Assembly (NCBI GenBank): GCA_902489445.1
Contig: CABTZX010000021.1
Location: 1 to 28,253, forward strand
DNA: 28,253 nt
Direction: 5' to 3'
Source of the DNA: an uncultured Bacteroidales bacterium
GTDB taxonomy: Bacteria; Bacteroidota; Bacteroidia; Bacteroidales; Porphyromonadaceae
Shown here: piece after piece, positions 25,523 to 28,253 of the stretch
Layout: every line of letters begins with the position of its first letter
Position numbering within the stretch: position 1 is the first letter of the stretch
Made by a program: the position numbers and the translations under genes
Notes under the pieces: generated by a model
Told to the model about the DNA's origin: nothing
What the model saw: the letters and a program-made list of their open reading frames with translations, nothing else
Database searches by the model: none

Positions 25523-26308
25523 ATGAATGAGCCTTTAGTAATTGCGGGACACGAATTTACGTCTCGCCTCTTTGTCGGAACGGGTAAGTTTCCGTCCAAT
25601 GAAGCTATGAAGGCTGCCATCACCGCCTCCGGGAGCCAGTTGGTTACGGTAGCGCTGAAACGCTTGGAAACCGAGCGCGATCACGACAGCTTAGTGGAAC
25701 ATATAACCGCTGTGGAGGGGGTTACCCTTATGCCCAATACCAGTGGGGCACGCGATGCGGAAGAAGCCATTTTTGCGGCACACTTGGCACGGGAAGCCTT
25801 CGGTACCAACTTTATCAAAATTGAAGTACATCCCGATCCCAAATATCTACTACCGGATCCGATTGAAACCCTCAAAGCGGTGGAAACACTGGCAAAGGAA
25901 GATTTCATTGTATTGCCCTACGTTCAGGCTGACCCCGTTTTGTGCAAACGTTTGGAGGAAGCCGGTGCAGCGGTAGTAATGCCACTGGGCGCGCCCATCG
26001 GGTCCAATAAGGGCCTTCGTACAAAGGAACTATTGGAAATAATTATATCCGAAAGCCAAGTGCCCGTAGTGGTGGATGCCGGTATAGGTGCCCCCTCTCA
26101 AGCAGCGGAAGCGATGGAAATGGGTGCTGACGCCGTACTGGTGAATACTGCAATTGCTACCGCTCGTAATAGCGAACGTATGGCTGTTGCTTTCCGAAAT
26201 GCAGTTATCGCCGGGCGCGAAGCCTTTGAAGCCGGATTGCCCGGAGTAAGGAATTTTGCAGTGGCTACCTCACCGCTGCAAGGCTTTTTTGACAAGGAAA
26301 CGAAGTAA
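25523..26308 (+). CDS. thiG: Thiazole synthase ThiG
   Basis: Condenses deoxyxylulose 5-phosphate, dehydroglycine from ThiH and the sulfur of ThiS thiocarboxylate into the thiazole phosphate. The 261 residues fit the TIM-barrel family. Lys99 in FIKIEV is the Schiff-base lysine. SRLFVGTGKFPS at the N-terminus, PNTSGARDAEEA and the phosphate-binding GAPIGSNKGL with VDAGIGAPSQAAEAMEMGADAV are typical. ATG at 25523 follows the fusion gene by 16 nt, and thiH begins 2 nt after the stop, as expected for the ThiG-ThiH complex. Confidence 0.97.
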   Translation: MNEPLVIAGHEFTSRLFVGTGKFPSNEAMKAAITASGSQLVTVALKRLETERDHDSLVEHITAVEGVTLMPNTSGARDAEEAIFAAHLAREAFGTNFIKIEVHPDPKYLLPDPIETLKAVETLAKEDFIVLPYVQADPVLCKRLEEAGAAVVMPLGAPIGSNKGLRTKELLEIIISESQVPVVVDAGIGAPSQAAEAMEMGADAVLVNTAIATARNSERMAVAFRNAVIAGREAFEAGLPGVRNFAVATSPLQGFFDKETK

Positions 26309-26310
26309 TA

Positions 26311-27417
26311 ATGAGCTTTTACGATCATATACTTACTTACGATTGGGATACGGAAGAAAAGTCCATTTTTGCAAAAACCTCTGATGATGTAGCTCGGGCT
26401 ATAGAAGCTGAGCGTCCCACGTTGGAAGATTTCAAAGCACTGATATCTCCTGCCGGTGAGCCTTTTATGGATCAAATGGCAGTGAAGGCACAGCAGCTCA
26501 CGCGGCAGCGTTTCGGTAAAACAATACAGATGTACGTACCGCTCTATCTGTCCAACTTCTGCACAAATAACTGTATCTATTGCGGGTTCAGCAGTCATAA
26601 TGCCATTAAACGCAAAAAGCTCAGCGTAGAGAACGTAATGGAGGAAATCGAGGTGCTGAAGAAGTGGGGTTTCCGTCATATACTTATTGTTTCCGGGGAA
26701 GCTCCCAAACTGACCGATACCGCTTACTATAAGGAGATTGTGGATGCTCTGCGCCCACATTTTGCGCAAATATCGCTTGAAGTACAGCCTTTGAATACTG
26801 AAGATTACAAAACGCTCCGTGAAAGCGGAATAAGCTTTGTATGTGTGTATCAGGAAACGTATAATCACGAAGCCTATCCACAATTCCATCTGCAAGGGCA
26901 AAAAAGGGATTATCGGTACCGTTTGGAAACACCTGAGCGTTGCGCACAAGCAGGAATGCAAAAGATGGGTATCGGTGCATTATTAGGGTTACAGAATTGG
27001 CGTACCGATTCCTACTTTACGGCAATGCATATGGATTGGATGGAAAAGCACTATTGGAAGATGAAATTCTCCATTTCGTTGCCCCGATTGCGCCCGCATG
27101 TAGGTGCCTTTATGCCCAAGGATCCGATTAACGATAAGCAAATGGCACAATTGATTATGGCGTATCGTCTTTTCAATCCGGAAGTGGATATATCCCTTTC
27201 CACACGCGAAAGTTCGGACTTCCGCGACTTGGCTATGCGGATTGGCGTTACCACTATGAGTGCGGCATCCAGCACTGAGCCGGGTGGCTATGCGCACCGT
27301 GATGTGGAACTAGAACAATTTGTTATTAACGACGGCCGTACGGTGGACGAAATGGCGGCAGCTATACGCAGCCAAGGCTACGAACCCGTATGGAAAGATT
27401 GGGACGGATGGCTTTAA
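26311..27417 (+). CDS. thiH: 2-iminoacetate synthase ThiH (tyrosine lyase)
   Basis: A radical-SAM enzyme that splits tyrosine into dehydroglycine and p-cresol, feeding ThiG. This is the oxygen-sensitive route; ThiO glycine oxidase is used instead by many aerobes. The 368 residues carry the cluster motif C-x3-C-x2-C at Cys84, Cys88 and Cys91 (FCTNNCIYCGF). LSVENVMEEIEVLKKWGF, VYQETYNHEAYP and SISLPRLRPHVGA are ThiH-specific blocks. It directly follows thiG and is followed after 7 nt by the thiF-like gene. Confidence 0.97.
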   Translation: MSFYDHILTYDWDTEEKSIFAKTSDDVARAIEAERPTLEDFKALISPAGEPFMDQMAVKAQQLTRQRFGKTIQMYVPLYLSNFCTNNCIYCGFSSHNAIKRKKLSVENVMEEIEVLKKWGFRHILIVSGEAPKLTDTAYYKEIVDALRPHFAQISLEVQPLNTEDYKTLRESGISFVCVYQETYNHEAYPQFHLQGQKRDYRYRLETPERCAQAGMQKMGIGALLGLQNWRTDSYFTAMHMDWMEKHYWKMKFSISLPRLRPHVGAFMPKDPINDKQMAQLIMAYRLFNPEVDISLSTRESSDFRDLAMRIGVTTMSAASSTEPGGYAHRDVELEQFVINDGRTVDEMAAAIRSQGYEPVWKDWDGWL

Positions 27418-27424
27418 TGCAATT

Positions 27425-28138
27425 ATGCCACTAACTGAGAGTGAACGTCTGCGCTATGAGCGCCAGTTGATGCTGCCCGACATTGGCGAAGCAGAGCAGG
27501 AGCGTTTGAAACAAATGTGCTTGCTCATCGTCGGTGCCGGTGGCATCGGTTCGCCCCTGATACTCTATCTGGCGGCTGCCGGTATCGGTGCATTGCGCAT
27601 TGTGGATAGCGATGTGGTGGCTCTGTCTAATCTGCAACGACAAATATTATACCGAACGGACGATGTAGGACGCTTCAAAGCGGAACTTGCCGCTCAACGT
27701 GCTACGGAGCTGAATCCCTATTGCCGAACAGAAGCGGTAATAAAGCGTTTTGGTAAGCAGAATGCTATGGATTTGGCTGTTGATTGCGATATGATTATTG
27801 ATGCTACGGATAATCTGGCTACACGCTACCTGCTGGATGCTACGGCACGAGCTTGTAAACTTCCGTATCTGTACGGAGCCATCCAGGGATATACGTTTCA
27901 ATCCGCTCTTTTTACCTATAGCAACGATGGACCGGGCTATAGCGATCTGTTTCCGGAATACAATGAGGGTGGTGACGAAGCTCCGGTTGCCGTATTTGCC
28001 CCTGCCGTAGGTGTATTAGGCTCATTGATGGCTGCTCAAGCACTCAAAGCATTGCTTCGCATGGGCGAATCGCTTGATGGGAAGCTCCTCCGCGTAGATA
28101 TCCGCTCCCTCACAGCTGAGCTCTTCTCCTTCTTGTAA
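27425..28138 (+). CDS. thiF: ThiF/HesA/MoeB-like adenylyltransferase lacking zinc cysteines
   Basis: An E1-like enzyme expected to adenylate the C-terminus of ThiS. The start at 27425 gives 237 residues beginning PLTESERLRYERQLMLPDIG, the usual opening; an in-frame ORF continues upstream but inside thiH and is not real. The nucleotide site GAGGIG is at 37-42, followed by Asp61 and Asp63, SNLQRQ at 68-73 with the conserved Arg72, Lys85 and DATDN at 126-130. The two C-x2-C pairs that bind zinc in classical ThiF and MoeB are missing: GPGYSDLFPE stands where GPCYRCLFP is usual, and the second pair is gone. Only Cys32, 100, 121 and 144 exist, none in the usual transfer position. It closes the operon. 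Confidence 0.9.
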   Translation: MPLTESERLRYERQLMLPDIGEAEQERLKQMCLLIVGAGGIGSPLILYLAAAGIGALRIVDSDVVALSNLQRQILYRTDDVGRFKAELAAQRATELNPYCRTEAVIKRFGKQNAMDLAVDCDMIIDATDNLATRYLLDATARACKLPYLYGAIQGYTFQSALFTYSNDGPGYSDLFPEYNEGGDEAPVAVFAPAVGVLGSLMAAQALKALLRMGESLDGKLLRVDIRSLTAELFSFL

Positions 28139-28194
28139 GGATTTCTCTTCGATTTTCCTTACCTCCACTCTAATATGGTGTTGGTATTAAAAAT

Positions 28195-28224
28195 GAAAGG
28201 GCTTGTCTCACGACAAACCCTTTC
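28195..28224. terminator. Hairpin downstream of the thiamine operon
   Basis: GAAAGGG-C-TTGTC pairs with GACAA-A-CCCTTTC around the loop TCAC: 12 pairs with one C-A mismatch. On the plus strand no T-run follows. On the minus strand it is followed by ATTTTTAA, so it is a better terminator for leftward transcription. It may end the thi operon, act in both directions, or be a leader structure of the next gene at 28244. Confidence 0.55.
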
Positions 28225-28243
28225 CAACCTTAAATCTAATACT

Positions 28244-28253
28244 ATGAAAAACA
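28244..28253 (+). CDS. Possible start of a further gene, cut by the window edge
   Basis: ATGAAAAACA at the extreme right is typical of the MKN start of a Bacteroidota signal-peptide gene and follows an AT-rich leader. Three codons are too few to identify anything. Confidence 0.3.

Noticed and set aside
26098..26961. 287-codon reading frame on the minus strand opposite thiG and thiH
   Set aside because: It lies wholly opposite two well-identified genes, its protein is a low-sense mix rich in His, Phe, Cys and Ile, and it has no start signals.
27320..27424. Longer N-terminus for the thiF-like protein
   Set aside because: The extension is encoded inside thiH in another frame, has no family similarity, and the ATG at 27425 matches the normal ThiF start.

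Overview
The window comes from a member of the Bacteroidota, most likely the order Bacteroidales and plausibly Porphyromonas or a close relative (genus is inference). Reasons: a fimbrillin-like lipoprotein with BACON-like and DUF5689-like domains, a Bacteroidota-type LptD, ribosomal protein S16 with a long charged tail, a PPi-dependent phosphofructokinase, an oxygen-sensitive one-chain Fe-S serine dehydratase and the ThiH route to thiazole, which fit an anaerobe. Copies of the Bacteroidota -7 box TAnnTTTG precede most transcription units. Nearly all of the DNA is ordinary chromosomal backbone and there are no phage, IS or CRISPR genes.

Layout. 1-213: G-rich 22-bp tandem array, then a strong hairpin terminator for the leftward fimbrillin-like lipoprotein gene (284-2206). 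2491-8170 (+): ung, rpsP, an M16 zinc peptidase, a hotdog thioesterase and a UvrD/PcrA helicase. 8198-8285: a second 22-bp array between convergent genes. 8419-14902 (-): a tightly packed unit read leftward as lptD, two rhomboid proteases, a membrane-anchored EEP-family enzyme and an EamA transporter. 15008-15197: a third 22-bp array, bracketed by inverted repeats, between divergent lptD and pfp. 15294-21002 (+): pfp, then an overlapping sdaA-plsC-msbA unit. 21040-21127: a fourth 22-bp array. 21236-28138 (+): a thiamine operon led by a TPP riboswitch: thiS, thiC, a tenI-thiD-thiE triple fusion, thiG, thiH and a thiF-like gene. The right edge holds a hairpin and possibly the first codons of another gene.

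How the genes work together. The thi operon makes both halves of thiamine phosphate. ThiC makes HMP-P and the ThiD domain phosphorylates it. ThiF, ThiS, ThiG and ThiH build the thiazole, which the TenI-like domain may aromatise. The ThiE domain joins the two halves. PlsC and the MsbA-type exporter on one side and LptD on the other concern envelope lipids and LPS, though they lie in separate transcription units.

The least explained features are (a) four intergenic arrays that share an exact 22-bp period although their unit sequences differ, one of them inside an inverted-repeat, MITE-like frame, and (b) a possible 16-codon leader ORF between the TPP aptamer and thiS whose ribosome binding site would lie in the 3' strand of the aptamer.
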